A stretch of DNA of 64,000 nt from Sphingoaurantiacus capsulatus. Lineage in GTDB: Bacteria; Pseudomonadota; Alphaproteobacteria; Sphingomonadales; Sphingomonadaceae. The translations under genes and the position numbers were made by a program. Below the pieces are notes generated by a model, which did no database searches, had not been told where the DNA came from, and was given only the letters and a program-made list of their open reading frames with translations. Shown piece by piece: positions 18,384 through 26,490 of the stretch. Within the stretch, counting starts at the first letter, position 1, and every line of letters starts with the position of its first letter. The stretch lies in NCBI RefSeq assembly GCF_042648405.1, contig NZ_JBHRXV010000009.1:124001-188000 (forward strand), in the 5' to 3' direction.

Positions 18384-18419
18384 TTTTAGACGCGGAGCGC
18401 AACGGGAAACAGGTCAGAT

Positions 18420-19259
18420 CTAGCGGCGGTGGCTGGTGCGCTTTGTCGGTGCGGAATCGAGTTCGCGCTGCCGCGATTCGAGCGCCATGCGCACCGCATC
18501 GGTCGTCCGGTCGAGGTGCAGTTCGATGAGCCGCGTCGCTTTCAGCGCCTTGCGGCCGAGCGCGGCGTCCTTGATCGCCTCATGCTCGTCATGCACGTCG
18601 CGTTCGGGCGTGATGTGGCTGAGCGAGATCAGCCGATAGCGCTCCGAATGCTGGTGCAGCATCCGCCGCATGCGGATCAGCCAGGGCGAGCCGCAGGCCG
18701 AGACCAAGGCCTCGTGGAAGAGGCGGTTGGCATGCTCCCATTGCGCGAACACCTGGTCGCCGCCCGTGTCGAGCTGCGCCTCGAACGCCGACAGCGCCGC
18801 ATAGGATTCGCGCACCCGCTCCGCCCAGGCCTCGTCGCCCAGCTCGATCGAGCGGGCGAGCGCCTCGGACTCGATCAGCGTCCGGGTCTTCATCGTGTCC
18901 TCGAGTTCGTCGATCGACACATGGGTCACCCAGAAGCCGCGCTGCCCTTCGGCATGGACCAGCGCATCGCCGGTGAGGCGGACCAGCGCCTCGCGCAGCG
19001 GACTCATCCCGACGCCGTAGCGCTTGGTGAGCATGTCCATGGCAAGCTTGGTGCCGGGCGCCAGCGCGCCCGAGACGATGTCCCAGCGGAGCTGGTGATA
19101 GGTCTGGTCAGCGATCGTCTTCGCGGCGATCGGTTCGCCCCGGGGATCGGTGAGCGGGCCGGGGCTCGGATCGTTGCGGGTCACAGCGACCCCTTTCGCC
19201 CCTCTGTCGTTTGAAGTCCAGCGGTAGCGCGCGGCGCCGGGGAGCGACGCCGCGCGCAT
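18420..19259 (-). CDS. GntR-family transcriptional regulator, FCD (FadR-type) subfamily
   Basis: A one-component regulator of up to 279 residues. A winged helix-turn-helix (LAPGTKL through YGVGMSPLREALVRL) is followed by an FCD effector domain whose metal/ligand histidines are visible in FHEAL, EHEAI and ELHL. FCD regulators usually repress catabolic genes and release DNA when an organic acid binds. The ATG at 19259 lacks a clear ribosome site; a GTG at 19184 with AAAGGGG ahead is a good alternative giving 254 residues. It follows the TonB receptor by 4 bp and is probably in its operon, so it would be autoregulated through the box at 22264. FadR/VanR-type operators have a GTnTAC-like core, which fits the island palindrome (GTGTAC); this makes it the leading candidate reader of that box. 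Confidence 0.88.
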   Translation of the reverse strand: MRAASLPGAARYRWTSNDRGAKGVAVTRNDPSPGPLTDPRGEPIAAKTIADQTYHQLRWDIVSGALAPGTKLAMDMLTKRYGVGMSPLREALVRLTGDALVHAEGQRGFWVTHVSIDELEDTMKTRTLIESEALARSIELGDEAWAERVRESYAALSAFEAQLDTGGDQVFAQWEHANRLFHEALVSACGSPWLIRMRRMLHQHSERYRLISLSHITPERDVHDEHEAIKDAALGRKALKATRLIELHLDRTTDAVRMALESRQRELDSAPTKRTSHRR

Positions 19260-19263
19260 CTCG

Positions 19264-22212
19264 CTAGAAGGTCTTCGTCAGCGTCAGCGCGACCTGGCGG
19301 CCGATGATGCTGGCGTTGGCGGCGTCATAGGGCTCCGGCGCGTTGCCGTTGGCGATGCGGCCGGTATCGATGTACGGCGGCTCCTCGTTGAAGAGGTTGT
19401 TGACGCTCACCGCGATCCGCGAGCCGTCGAGCGCGCCGCCCATCGAGCTCAGGTCGTAGCCGAGCTGAAGGTCGAACGTGTTCCACGCCTTGATCGGGAT
19501 CGGCTGCGCGCTCAGCACCGGCGCGCCGGTAGCCGACGGCAGGTAGCAGCCGGTGGCGCACTTGTACGGGCCGACATGGTTGAGCGACAGCACGCCCGAA
19601 AAGCCGCCGATATCGACCGACGCGCCGACCTTCGCCTTGAACGACACCGGGTTGCCGGTGCTTTCATAGAGGCCGAGCTTCTTCTGGAACGCCGCACCCG
19701 GGGTGCCCTGGATATTGTACGAGGTGATCAGCGTGCCGTTGCCGAACAGGCCGATGTCCGCGTCACCCGCCGCGAAGCTGTAGCGGGCCGACAGGTCGAT
19801 GCCGTCCATCTTCAGCGTGGCGAGATTGGTCTGCGTCGCATAGATGATCGCCGCGACCTGCGACGCGGTGCGCGTCGGCCCCGGGCCCGACAGGCCGGTG
19901 AAGCGCGGATCGTTGAACAGCGACTGGACCAGCGCGTCGTCCGGGTTGAAGTCGAGGTTGTTGATATAGGGGCTCGACCCCGTCGCGAAATAATTGGCGA
20001 GAATGCCGGCGAGCGTACCCGAGGTGATGCGGACCAGCCGGTCCTCGATCTCCATATTGAAGTAGTTGATGCCGATCTTCAGGTTCGGGATCACCGGCGG
20101 CTCGAGGTCGAGACCGAGGCTCCAGGTCGTCGCCTTCTCGGGGCGCAGCGTCGGGCCGGCACCGCCGGAGACGACCATGCCGGTGAAGGTGCAGTTGCCC
20201 GCGCCGCCCGGCGTGCCGGTGAAGCCGTTCAGCTGAACGAGATTGGTGTTGCACGGCGCGGTGTAGAAGGCGTTCGCGTAGAAGATCGCGTTTCCGCCCG
20301 GCACCGGCTGCGGGCCGCTGTACTGGAAGCGCATCGGCGGGGCGTGGAACGAGGTGCCCCAGCTGCCGCGCAGGTTGAAGCCCTCGACCGGTGCGAAGCG
20401 CAGACCAAACTTCGGATCGGTGGTCTCGAAGCCTGACAGGTCGTTCGACTTCTCGTAGCGAACCGCCGCCGAGAAATCGAGGCGGGCGAGACCCGGCCGC
20501 GCATTCTCCTCGGAGACGAACGGCACCGCGACTTCGCCGAAGGCCGCGAACACGTCCTGCTCGGTCGCACCATAGGGGACGACCGTCGGGTTGATGCTGC
20601 GGAAGTTGAAGTCGAGTTCGCCGTCGATCTTCTCGCGGCGCCAGTCGATGCCGGCCGCGACCTTTACGTCGCCGCCGCCGATGGTGAACAGCGTGCCGTC
20701 GGTCTTCAGCGTGCCCTGCAGCACCCGCGAGGTGAAGGTCAGGTCCTCATAGCCGATCAGCTGGCTGACCACCTGCGCCGACAGCGGCTGCGTCGAATAG
20801 GGGTTCCATGCCTGATAGGCGCGCGCGTTGCAGAAGGCCTGCGCGGCGTTCGGCGCGGTGGTCACCGTGCCTTGCAGCGAGCAGGCGATCGACGACGGTG
20901 CCGCGGCGGTACCGACGCGCTCGACGACGTTGGTGTCGCGCATCAGCGTGCTGTAGCGCGACTGCTTCTCGCGGCTGTATGAACCGATCGCCTCGATGCC
21001 CCAGCTATCGCTGAGCTCGTAGCGGGCGCTCGCCTCGAACGCCATCGCCTCGACGCCGACATCGCGGATCAGCTGCTGGTCGTCGATCAGCACGCCGAAG
21101 TTGTTGGCGTTGCCCGGAATGAACGCCGGGTTGGTGGCGGGCAGCGTGCCGTAGAAGGCCGGGAAGCCCATGTTGTAGAGGCCGTCGCGCTTGGTGTAGC
21201 GCCCGCCGGCGTGGACCGAGAGCTGTTCGCTGACATCATGCTCGATCGAGCCGAAGACGCTGTGGCGCTCCATCTCGGGCAGGATGTCGACATTTTCCCA
21301 TGGGTCGAAGCTGTTGCCGAAGCCGCCGACCGCCGGGGTCAGCTGCGCGACGGTCAGGCCGGTGCCCGGGCCCTGCGGCACGGTGAAGCCGACGGCGCCG
21401 TTGAAGGCGGCGTTGCCGGCGAAGATGTTCGCCGCACGGCCGGCGCGGCTGGTGTAACGCGGCCAGTTGACGCCACCGCGGTCGGAGAAGTCGCCACCGT
21501 TGAAGTCGCGCTCGCTCGCCAGCACATTCTCGCGGCGGTTATATTCATAGCCGACGACGAGGTTGCCGCCGCCCCAGCTGGTGCCCCAGGTGGCGCTGCC
21601 CTGATATTCCATCTCGCCGCCCTCGGTCAGCGAACCGACGCGGCCGAGGAGGGTCAGGCCATCCTGCTTCTTCTTGAGGATGATGTTGACGACACCGCCG
21701 ACGGCATCCGAGCCGTACACGGCCGAGGCGCCGTCCTGCAGGATCTCGATGCGCTCGATCGCGGCGACCGGGATGTTCGAAATATCGACGAAGTCGCCGA
21801 ACTGGCCCGAGACCGCGACGCGGCGGCCGTTGACGAGGACGAGCGTCGACAGCGCGCCGAGACCGCGCAGGTTGATGCCCGAGCCGCCGGTGAGGTTCGA
21901 ACCCGCCGAGCTGGTGTCCTGACCGCCGCGACTGTTGTCCGAGCTGGCGACGCCGCCGGCGAAGTTGACGGGAAGCTCGCGAACGAGGTCGGCGACGGTC
22001 GCCTTGCCCGACTTCAGCACGTCCTCAGCGTCGAGCGACTGCACCACGCTGCCGATCACTTCGGCGCCACGGATGTTGGTGCCGGTGACGACGATCTCTT
22101 CCGCCGTCTCGTCGGCCGCGGTCTCGGCCACTTGCGCCAGCGACGGCGCGGTCGCCGTCAACGCGATGACGGACGCGGTGGAAAGAACGCACCTGCGCAG
22201 ATCGAACGTCAT
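19264..22212 (-). CDS. TonB-dependent receptor
   Basis: An outer-membrane receptor of 982 residues that takes up a bulky ligand using TonB energy. A signal peptide ends near SLAQ (residue 27), followed by the TonB box EEIVVTGT, a plug domain (LVRELPVNF, INLRGLGALSTLVLVNGRR, ERIEILQDGASAVYGSDAVGGVVNIILKK) and a 22-strand barrel ending LTLTKTF. The size and NGRRVA plug motif match the receptor class that sphingomonads and xanthomonads use for carbohydrates, oligomers and plant aromatics rather than siderophores. GGGGGA precedes the ATG. The GntR gene follows directly. In context it probably imports the island's substrate, perhaps an oligomeric or conjugated phenolic; this is inferred. Confidence 0.9.
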   Translation of the reverse strand: MTFDLRRCVLSTASVIALTATAPSLAQVAETAADETAEEIVVTGTNIRGAEVIGSVVQSLDAEDVLKSGKATVADLVRELPVNFAGGVASSDNSRGGQDTSSAGSNLTGGSGINLRGLGALSTLVLVNGRRVAVSGQFGDFVDISNIPVAAIERIEILQDGASAVYGSDAVGGVVNIILKKKQDGLTLLGRVGSLTEGGEMEYQGSATWGTSWGGGNLVVGYEYNRRENVLASERDFNGGDFSDRGGVNWPRYTSRAGRAANIFAGNAAFNGAVGFTVPQGPGTGLTVAQLTPAVGGFGNSFDPWENVDILPEMERHSVFGSIEHDVSEQLSVHAGGRYTKRDGLYNMGFPAFYGTLPATNPAFIPGNANNFGVLIDDQQLIRDVGVEAMAFEASARYELSDSWGIEAIGSYSREKQSRYSTLMRDTNVVERVGTAAAPSSIACSLQGTVTTAPNAAQAFCNARAYQAWNPYSTQPLSAQVVSQLIGYEDLTFTSRVLQGTLKTDGTLFTIGGGDVKVAAGIDWRREKIDGELDFNFRSINPTVVPYGATEQDVFAAFGEVAVPFVSEENARPGLARLDFSAAVRYEKSNDLSGFETTDPKFGLRFAPVEGFNLRGSWGTSFHAPPMRFQYSGPQPVPGGNAIFYANAFYTAPCNTNLVQLNGFTGTPGGAGNCTFTGMVVSGGAGPTLRPEKATTWSLGLDLEPPVIPNLKIGINYFNMEIEDRLVRITSGTLAGILANYFATGSSPYINNLDFNPDDALVQSLFNDPRFTGLSGPGPTRTASQVAAIIYATQTNLATLKMDGIDLSARYSFAAGDADIGLFGNGTLITSYNIQGTPGAAFQKKLGLYESTGNPVSFKAKVGASVDIGGFSGVLSLNHVGPYKCATGCYLPSATGAPVLSAQPIPIKAWNTFDLQLGYDLSSMGGALDGSRIAVSVNNLFNEEPPYIDTGRIANGNAPEPYDAANASIIGRQVALTLTKTF

Positions 22213-22555
22213 GAAGTCCCCCTTCGTGCTCCCCGCCAGCCTTGAAGGCCGGTCCCAATCTGCAATGTGTACGTCATATACGGGAATGCGTCAAATGAGA
22301 TTTCGAAAATGTTGACGTTCTGCCAGCCTGTGTCGTCCATGCTTGCGTCATGGGACTAAGGGCTTCTTATTTAATAAATTAATCTTTGTTTCCAGTATAG
22401 ACATATCTCGTACATGACAAGTTGTTGCATGCGCGCATCACCCTAATGAGAATGGTTGTTGCTTGATATTTCGAAAAAATGCGCGCATTTCGCATTCAAC
22501 GGGGCAAGTCGGCGGTAGTTCGCACGCAACCCCAACACCGGTTTGGGGGACCGAG
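22213..22555. promoter_or_regulatory. Divergent control region, receptor/gntR versus meta-cleavage operon
   Basis: This 343-bp gap contains AATGTGTACGTC (22264-22275), a match to AACGT-N2-ACGTT in 8 of 10 arm positions about 50 bp before the receptor start, and two copies of TTTCGAAA (22301-22308 and 22469-22476). The stretch 22350-22440 is clearly A/T-rich against the high-GC surroundings and probably holds the core promoters of both directions. The last TTTCGAAA lies 80 bp before the dehydrogenase start. No gene is visible in it. Confidence 0.6.
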
Positions 22556-24055
22556 ATGCTGGAGAATTCAACGATGTTGCGGACGAGTGGCGATGCGGCG
22601 GTGGACCGCGGGCAGTTCATCGATGGCGCCTACGACCTGTCGGGCAGCTCGCGTTTCGCGGCGGTCGATCCGGCGACCGGCGAGACCGCCTATTGGATTC
22701 ATGAGGCGAGCGCCGAGCAGGTCGACCGCGCGGTCACCGCGGCGCGCAAGGCGCTGAAAGGTCCGTGGGGCAAGCTCTCCGCCGCCGAGCGTGGTGCCAT
22801 GCTGCGCAAGCTCGCGGCGCGGATCGCCGAGCGGTCGGCGGACTTCCTGCGCGCCGAGATCATCGACACCGGCAAGCCGGTCGAGATGGCGTCGCACCTC
22901 GATATCCCGCGCGGCGCCGGCAACTTCAACTTCTTCGCCGACCTGGCGCCGATGGCGCTCGGCGAGGCCTTCCCGATGAAGACGCCCGACGGCGGTGACG
23001 CGCTCAACTACAGCCTGCGCCAGCCGCGCGGCGTGATCGCGGTCGTCTGCCCGTGGAACCTGCCGCTGCTGCTGATGACCTGGAAGGTCGCGCCGGCGCT
23101 CGCCTGCGGCAACACCGTCGTCGTGAAGCCGTCGGAAGAGACGCCCGCCACCGCCACCCTGCTCGGCGAGGTGATGAACGAGGTCGGCATTCCGGCCGGC
23201 GTGTTCAACGTCGTCAACGGCCTCGGCGCTGCATCGACCGGGGAGTTCCTGACCAGCCACCCCGGCGTCGACGGCATCACTTTCACCGGCGAGACGGTGA
23301 CCGGCACCGCGATCATGAAGGCGGCGGCCGTCGGCACCCGCCCGGTGTCGTTCGAACTCGGCGGCAAGAACCCCGGCATCGTCTTCGCCGACTGCGATCT
23401 CGACGCCGCCATCGCCGGCACCCTCCGCTCCGCCTTCCTCAACTGCGGCCAGGTCTGCCTCGGCACCGAGCGTGTCTATGTCGAGCGCTCGCTCTACCCG
23501 CAGTTCGTCGAGCGGCTGGCCGCGACAGCGAAGAAGCTCCAGGTCGGCGACCCGTTCGACAAGTCGACGACGCTCGGCCCGCTGATCAGCGCCGGCCACC
23601 GCGAAAAGGTGCTCGGCTATTACGCCTCGGCGAAGGCCGACGGCGCCGAGATCGTCACCGGCGGCGGCATCCCCGATCTCGAGGACCGCTTCGCCAACGG
23701 CTCGTGGATCGAGCCGACGATCTGGACCGGCCTCGGCGACGACGCGAAGGTCAATCGCGAGGAAATCTTCGGCCCCTGCTGCCACATCTCGCCGTTCGAC
23801 GAGGAGGACGAGGTGGTCGCGCGCGCCAACGCCAGCCCTTACGGCCTCGCCGCATCGCTGTGGACGCAGAACCTCGGCCGCACCCACCGTCTCGCGCCGC
23901 AGATCGAGGTCGGCACCTTGTGGGTGAACAGCTGGTTCCTGCGCGACCTGCGCGCCTCCTTCGGCGGGTCGAAGCAGTCGGGAATCGGCCGCGAAGGCGG
24001 TCTTCACGGTCTCGACTTCTACACGGAGCAGCGGAATGTCTGCATCCGCTTCTAG
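22556..24055 (+). CDS. 2-Hydroxymuconic semialdehyde dehydrogenase-like aldehyde dehydrogenase
   Basis: An NAD-dependent aldehyde dehydrogenase of 499 residues that heads the meta-cleavage operon. Catalytic Glu267 (FELGGKNPG) and Cys301 (NCGQVCLGTERVYVERS) are present; the GQVCLGTERVYVERS wording is that of the 2-hydroxymuconic/2-aminomuconic semialdehyde dehydrogenase group (DmpC, XylG type). It would oxidise the ring-cleavage semialdehyde to 2-hydroxymuconate (4-oxalocrotonate enol). The ATG at 22556 follows GGGGGA by five bases; a second ATG at 22574 is possible. The next gene starts inside its last 20 bases, so all eight genes to 28742 are tightly coupled. Confidence 0.88.
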   Translation: MLENSTMLRTSGDAAVDRGQFIDGAYDLSGSSRFAAVDPATGETAYWIHEASAEQVDRAVTAARKALKGPWGKLSAAERGAMLRKLAARIAERSADFLRAEIIDTGKPVEMASHLDIPRGAGNFNFFADLAPMALGEAFPMKTPDGGDALNYSLRQPRGVIAVVCPWNLPLLLMTWKVAPALACGNTVVVKPSEETPATATLLGEVMNEVGIPAGVFNVVNGLGAASTGEFLTSHPGVDGITFTGETVTGTAIMKAAAVGTRPVSFELGGKNPGIVFADCDLDAAIAGTLRSAFLNCGQVCLGTERVYVERSLYPQFVERLAATAKKLQVGDPFDKSTTLGPLISAGHREKVLGYYASAKADGAEIVTGGGIPDLEDRFANGSWIEPTIWTGLGDDAKVNREEIFGPCCHISPFDEEDEVVARANASPYGLAASLWTQNLGRTHRLAPQIEVGTLWVNSWFLRDLRASFGGSKQSGIGREGGLHGLDFYTEQRNVCIRF

Positions 24056-24743
24056 GCTGCTGCTCGCGCTCGCCTCCACCATCCTGGTGGGGGCGGCCGC
24101 GACGGCAATCGCGTCGCCCGCCGCCGCCGCGCCGGTGGCGGTGCCGAAGATCAGCTTCCTCTATCCAGCGCCGCACGGCACGATCTTCGATCGGGTCTGC
24201 AAGGCGTGGATCAAGCAGGACACTAACCCCGCCGACGTGACCGAGCTGCTGGCCCGCAAGGCGGAGTTCGAGGCGGCGTGGGCGACGACGGGCCGCGAGT
24301 ATATGCGCCTCGCGCTGGCGGCCGCCGGCCGGCCGTTCCCGTACAGCGAGATGCAGGCGACCCTGTCGGTCTGCGCGCCGGATTCGATGGCGTTTCCGCT
24401 CATCATCCGGATGAACGACTTCCTCGCATCGAACCGCGAATATTATGTCCACGACTTCGCGCTGCTCGCCTTTCACGAGGTGATGCACCATTACGCGCAG
24501 GCCATCGAGGCGAAGTCGGCGATCTTCGCCAAATATGCCGCCGAGCCCTTCTCGATCCGCGCGCACATCCATGTCGTGGCGTTCGAACGCTATGTGCTCG
24601 AAAGGACCGGCCGCACCGAGCAGCTCGCCAAGCTTCGCGACTATTACACCGGGCGCGATGTCGATCATTATCGGCGCGCCTGGGAGATCGTTGACAAGGA
24701 GACGGTCGCGGCCGTCGTCGCCGACGCAGGAATCCAGCCATGA
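24036..24743 (+). CDS. Exported protein with HExxH motif, unknown function
   Basis: A 235-residue protein with a long signal peptide (to about residue 32, ASPAAAA). I do not recognise the family. The most telling feature is HEVMH (residues 147-151) in a helix FALLAFHEVMHHYAQAIEAK, which is the zinc-metallopeptidase HExxH signature; a third zinc ligand may be among H/E residues 25-40 positions later (RAHIHVVAFERY). Two cysteines (55 and 113) could form a disulfide. It overlaps the dehydrogenase by 20 bases and the hydratase by four, so it is expressed with cytoplasmic meta-cleavage enzymes although it is itself exported, an odd combination. It could be a peptidase, an amidase or a metal-binding protein. 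Confidence 0.72.
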   Translation: MSASASRLLLALASTILVGAAATAIASPAAAAPVAVPKISFLYPAPHGTIFDRVCKAWIKQDTNPADVTELLARKAEFEAAWATTGREYMRLALAAAGRPFPYSEMQATLSVCAPDSMAFPLIIRMNDFLASNREYYVHDFALLAFHEVMHHYAQAIEAKSAIFAKYAAEPFSIRAHIHVVAFERYVLERTGRTEQLAKLRDYYTGRDVDHYRRAWEIVDKETVAAVVADAGIQP

Positions 24744-25534
24744 CCGACGTAATCCGATCCGCCGCCGCGGCGCTGGCGCGCGCCGCCGAGACGCGCACCG
24801 CCATCGCGCCGCTCAAACCCCAGCTCGAACCGCTCGGCATCGACGGCGCCTATGCGGTGCAGAATCTGCTCACCGAGCGCGCGCTCGGCGCTGGCCGCAA
24901 GCTCGCCGGCCGCAAGATCGGCCTGACCTCGAAGGCGGTGCAGACGCAGCTCGGCGTCGACCAGCCCGACTATGGCATGCTGTTCGCCGACATGGAGATC
25001 GGCGAGCATGAAGAGATCGCGCTCGGTCGCTTCATCCAGCCCAAGGTCGAGGCGGAAATCGCCTTCGTGCTGGGGCGCGACCTCAGCGATCCCGAGCTGA
25101 CGCTCAGCCGGCTGGTGCAGGCGATCGACTTCGCGCTGCCGGCGGTCGAGATCGTCGACAGCCGCATCGCCGACTGGAAGATCTCGATCCTCGACACCAT
25201 CGCCGACAATGCGTCGAGCGGCGCCTATGTGCTCGGCGGCAGCCCGGTGAAGATCGATACGATCGACCTGCGACTTTGCGGCATGGTGCTGGAGCACAAG
25301 GGCGAGCCGGTGTCGGTCGGCTGCGGCGCCGCCTGCCTCGGCAACCCGCTCGCCGCGGCCCTCTGGCTGGCGCGCACGATGGCGACCGCCGGGCGGCCGC
25401 TGGTCGCGGGCGATGTCATCCTGTCGGGCGCGCTCGGGCCGATGGTCAGCGTGACGCCGGGCGGCGCCTATCAGGCGCGCATCAACGGGGTGGGCAGCGT
25501 CAACCTCCGCTTCGCGAAGGAGGCCGCACGATGA
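24740..25534 (+). CDS. 2-Oxopent-4-enoate hydratase (MhpD/DmpE type)
   Basis: A 264-residue member of the fumarylacetoacetate hydrolase-like hydratase/decarboxylase family. It adds water to 2-hydroxypenta-2,4-dienoate (2-oxopent-4-enoate) to give 4-hydroxy-2-oxovalerate. Family motifs are GRKIGLTSKAVQTQLGVDQPDYG, the metal-binding glutamates in PKVEAEIAFVLGRDL, the EIVDSRI segment and DNASSGAYVLGG. The ATG overlaps the previous stop (ATGA). It sits next to its paralogue, 4-oxalocrotonate decarboxylase, with which such hydratases form a complex that channels the unstable dienol. Confidence 0.92.
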   Translation: MTDVIRSAAAALARAAETRTAIAPLKPQLEPLGIDGAYAVQNLLTERALGAGRKLAGRKIGLTSKAVQTQLGVDQPDYGMLFADMEIGEHEEIALGRFIQPKVEAEIAFVLGRDLSDPELTLSRLVQAIDFALPAVEIVDSRIADWKISILDTIADNASSGAYVLGGSPVKIDTIDLRLCGMVLEHKGEPVSVGCGAACLGNPLAAALWLARTMATAGRPLVAGDVILSGALGPMVSVTPGGAYQARINGVGSVNLRFAKEAAR

Positions 25535-26298
25535 GCTTCGATACCCAAAGCGCCGGCCTGTTCCTCGACAAGGCCGCCCGCACCGCCACCGCGGTGCCGC
25601 AGTTCGACAGCGGCGCGTTCGACGTCGACACCGCCTATGCGATCCAGCAGGCGAGCATCGCCAACCGCTTCCAGCGGGGCGAGCGGCTGGTCGGTATGAA
25701 GATGGGGTTCACCAGCCGCGCCAAGATGGTCCAGATGGGCGTCCGCGACATGATCTGCGGTCGGTTGACCGATCAGATGATGGTCGAAGACGGCGGCGTC
25801 ATCAGCCGCGCCGCCTATGTCCACCCGCGCGTCGAGCCGGAGATCGCCTTCCTGCTGAAGCGCCGCATCCATGGACCGATCACGCCGCTGCAGGCGATGG
25901 ACGCGGTCGAGGCGGTGGCGCCGGCGCTGGAGATCATCGACAGCCGCTACAAGGATTTCAAGTTCTCGCTGGAGGATGTCGTCGCCGACAACAGCTCGTC
26001 GTCGGGCTTCGTCATCGGCGCTTGGGCGCGGCCCGACCAGGACCTGTCCAACCTCGGCATGGTGATGAGCGTCGATGGGCGGCCGGTGGAGATCGGCTCG
26101 TCGGCGGCGATCCTCGGCCATCCGGCGCGCAGCCTCGCCGCCGCCGCCCGTCTGTCGGCGCAGCGCGACATTCCGCTGGAGGCCGGCTCGATCGTGCTGG
26201 CCGGCGGCGCCACCGCCGCTGTCGCGCTGGCGGTGGGCGCCAGCGTCACGCTCGAGGTGCAGAACCTCGGCCGCTGCGGCTTCACGGTAGGGGAATAA
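25531..26298 (+). CDS. 4-Oxalocrotonate decarboxylase (DmpH/XylI type)
   Basis: A 255-residue paralogue of the preceding hydratase. It removes CO2 from 4-oxalocrotonate to give 2-hydroxypenta-2,4-dienoate. Features distinguishing it are the KMGFTSRAKMVQMGVRDMICGRLTDQM segment, VHPRVEPEIAFLLK with the metal glutamates, EIIDSRYKDFKF and DNSSSSGFVIG. ATGA overlap joins it to the hydratase, and three bases separate it from the tautomerase, the classic order of the 4-oxalocrotonate branch. Its presence argues that the pathway runs through the oxidative (dehydrogenase) branch rather than direct hydrolysis of the semialdehyde. Confidence 0.92.
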   Translation: MSFDTQSAGLFLDKAARTATAVPQFDSGAFDVDTAYAIQQASIANRFQRGERLVGMKMGFTSRAKMVQMGVRDMICGRLTDQMMVEDGGVISRAAYVHPRVEPEIAFLLKRRIHGPITPLQAMDAVEAVAPALEIIDSRYKDFKFSLEDVVADNSSSSGFVIGAWARPDQDLSNLGMVMSVDGRPVEIGSSAAILGHPARSLAAAARLSAQRDIPLEAGSIVLAGGATAAVALAVGASVTLEVQNLGRCGFTVGE

Positions 26299-26301
26299 GG
26301 C

Positions 26302-26490
26302 ATGCCGATCGTCAACGTCAGCATCCTGAAAGGCCGCACGCCGCAGGCAAAGGCCGCCTTCGCCAAGGCGGTCACCGACGCCGCCGCCGCGCATCTCGAT
26401 GTGACGCCGCCGCAGGTGCGCGTGCTCATCACAGAGATCGAGCCGGCGCACTGGTTCGTCGCGGGTGAATCGAAGGCGCCCATCGGCTGA
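26302..26490 (+). CDS. 4-Oxalocrotonate tautomerase family enzyme
   Basis: A 62-residue enzyme, exactly the usual length for 4-oxalocrotonate tautomerase. After removal of Met the N-terminal proline (MPIVNVSIL) is the catalytic base; the arginine in PQVRVLITEI corresponds to the substrate-binding Arg39 region, and the tryptophan in EPAHWFVAGES matches the conserved Trp50 region. It converts the enol 2-hydroxymuconate to the keto form used by the decarboxylase. Its stop shares one base with the next ATG. Confidence 0.92.
   Translation: MPIVNVSILKGRTPQAKAAFAKAVTDAAAAHLDVTPPQVRVLITEIEPAHWFVAGESKAPIG

Noticed and set aside
22441..22470. Fur box suggested by the AATGAGAATGG stretch near the divergent receptor promoter
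   Set aside because: Only a short part resembles the iron box and there is no inverted half. The receptor class and neighbours point to aromatic substrates rather than iron.
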